In this document: piece by piece, positions 63,975 through 64,000 of the stretch
How positions within the stretch are numbered: position 1 is the stretch's first letter
Layout: the number at the start of each line of letters is the position of its first letter
Assembly: GCA_016705005.1 (NCBI GenBank)
Contig: JADIZB010000004.1
Coordinates: forward strand, 248,001-312,000
DNA from: Bacteroidales bacterium
Lineage (GTDB): Bacteria > Bacteroidota > Bacteroidia > Bacteroidales > Lentimicrobiaceae
Length of the DNA stretch: 64,000 bases
Direction: 5' to 3'
Position numbers and translations under genes: made by a program
The notes under the pieces: generated by a model
What the model saw: only the letters and a program-made list of their open reading frames with translations
Database searches by the model: none
What the model was told of the DNA's origin: nothing

Positions 63975-64000
63975 ATGAGACAGATATTCCTGATTACCAT
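63975..64000 (+). CDS. Start of a further gene, cut by the window end
   Basis: An ATG 30 bases after yidD opens MRQIFLIT, probably the start of a signal peptide. In related Bacteroidota the gene after yidD is often an S41-type C-terminal processing protease, but only eight codons are visible. Confidence 0.4.

Noticed and set aside
1..64000. tRNA, rRNA or CRISPR loci
   Set aside because: I looked through the gaps longer than about 200 bases for cloverleaf-like or repeat-spacer patterns and found none; a covariance search would be needed to exclude small RNAs.

Overview
The window comes from the chromosome of a member of the Bacteroidota, most likely a Bacteroidales/Marinilabiliales-type organism. 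The evidence is several type IX secretion (T9SS) C-terminal sorting domains, a SusC/SusD pair, the gene order DUF4271-hemD-rnpA-yidD, Bacteroidota-style -7 boxes (TAnnTTTG) and few Shine-Dalgarno sequences. The species cannot be named from sequence alone. No rRNA, tRNA or CRISPR array was seen.

Layout. 1-8 kb: the 3' end of an M23 peptidase gene, apparently frameshifted in its tail; a T9SS cargo gene; a decayed group IIC intron inserted just behind an intrinsic terminator; and two tandem T9SS cargo paralogues whose middles are almost identical. 8.7-14.2 kb: a GNAT-like gene, an LptF/G-type permease and two glycosyltransferases, suggesting envelope polysaccharide or LPS work. 14.3-22 kb: a TPR sensor kinase; a tight ettA / SatD-like / DUF3307 / WbuC-like cupin run with a TTATAA-repeat palindrome inside it; and hisS. 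22.3-25.5 kb: two MIO-type ammonia-lyases, one with Ala-Cys-Gly instead of Ala-Ser-Gly. 25.5-32 kb: a MITE-like element, a small membrane protein, a 1.1 kb non-coding stretch and a SusC/SusD pair. 32-33.7 kb: promoter, 30-codon leader ORF, terminator/antiterminator and MATE exporter, which together look like a transcription attenuator. 34-38 kb: ornithine aminotransferase, a REP-associated tyrosine transposase with REP-like repeats and a very G-rich block (possibly an artefact), and a patatin phospholipase. 38-45 kb (minus strand): fur-like, purA, ccmB, ccmC, a ccmD-like microgene, ccmE (Cys type) and the ppGpp synthetase/hydrolase. 45-51 kb: a T9SS type-B cargo, gapA and lepA. 51-57 kb: a two-component pair, and an ECF sigma / anti-sigma-like / GIN-domain beta-barrel set. 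57-61 kb: yebC and the operon pta-hbd-ackA. 61.5-64 kb: DUF4271, hemD, rnpA, yidD and the first codons of one more gene.

Together the genes suggest an acetate-forming heterotroph (pta/ackA, gapA, SusCD uptake) that also matures c-type cytochromes. It secretes adhesin or enzyme cargo through T9SS and degrades some amino acids (HAL-like lyases, RocD). The observations most worth following are the putative attenuator in front of the MATE pump, the terminator-targeted decayed group IIC intron, the SatD-like regulator with its palindromic site, the Ala-Cys-Gly lyase, the Cys-type CcmE, and gene conversion between the T9SS paralogues.
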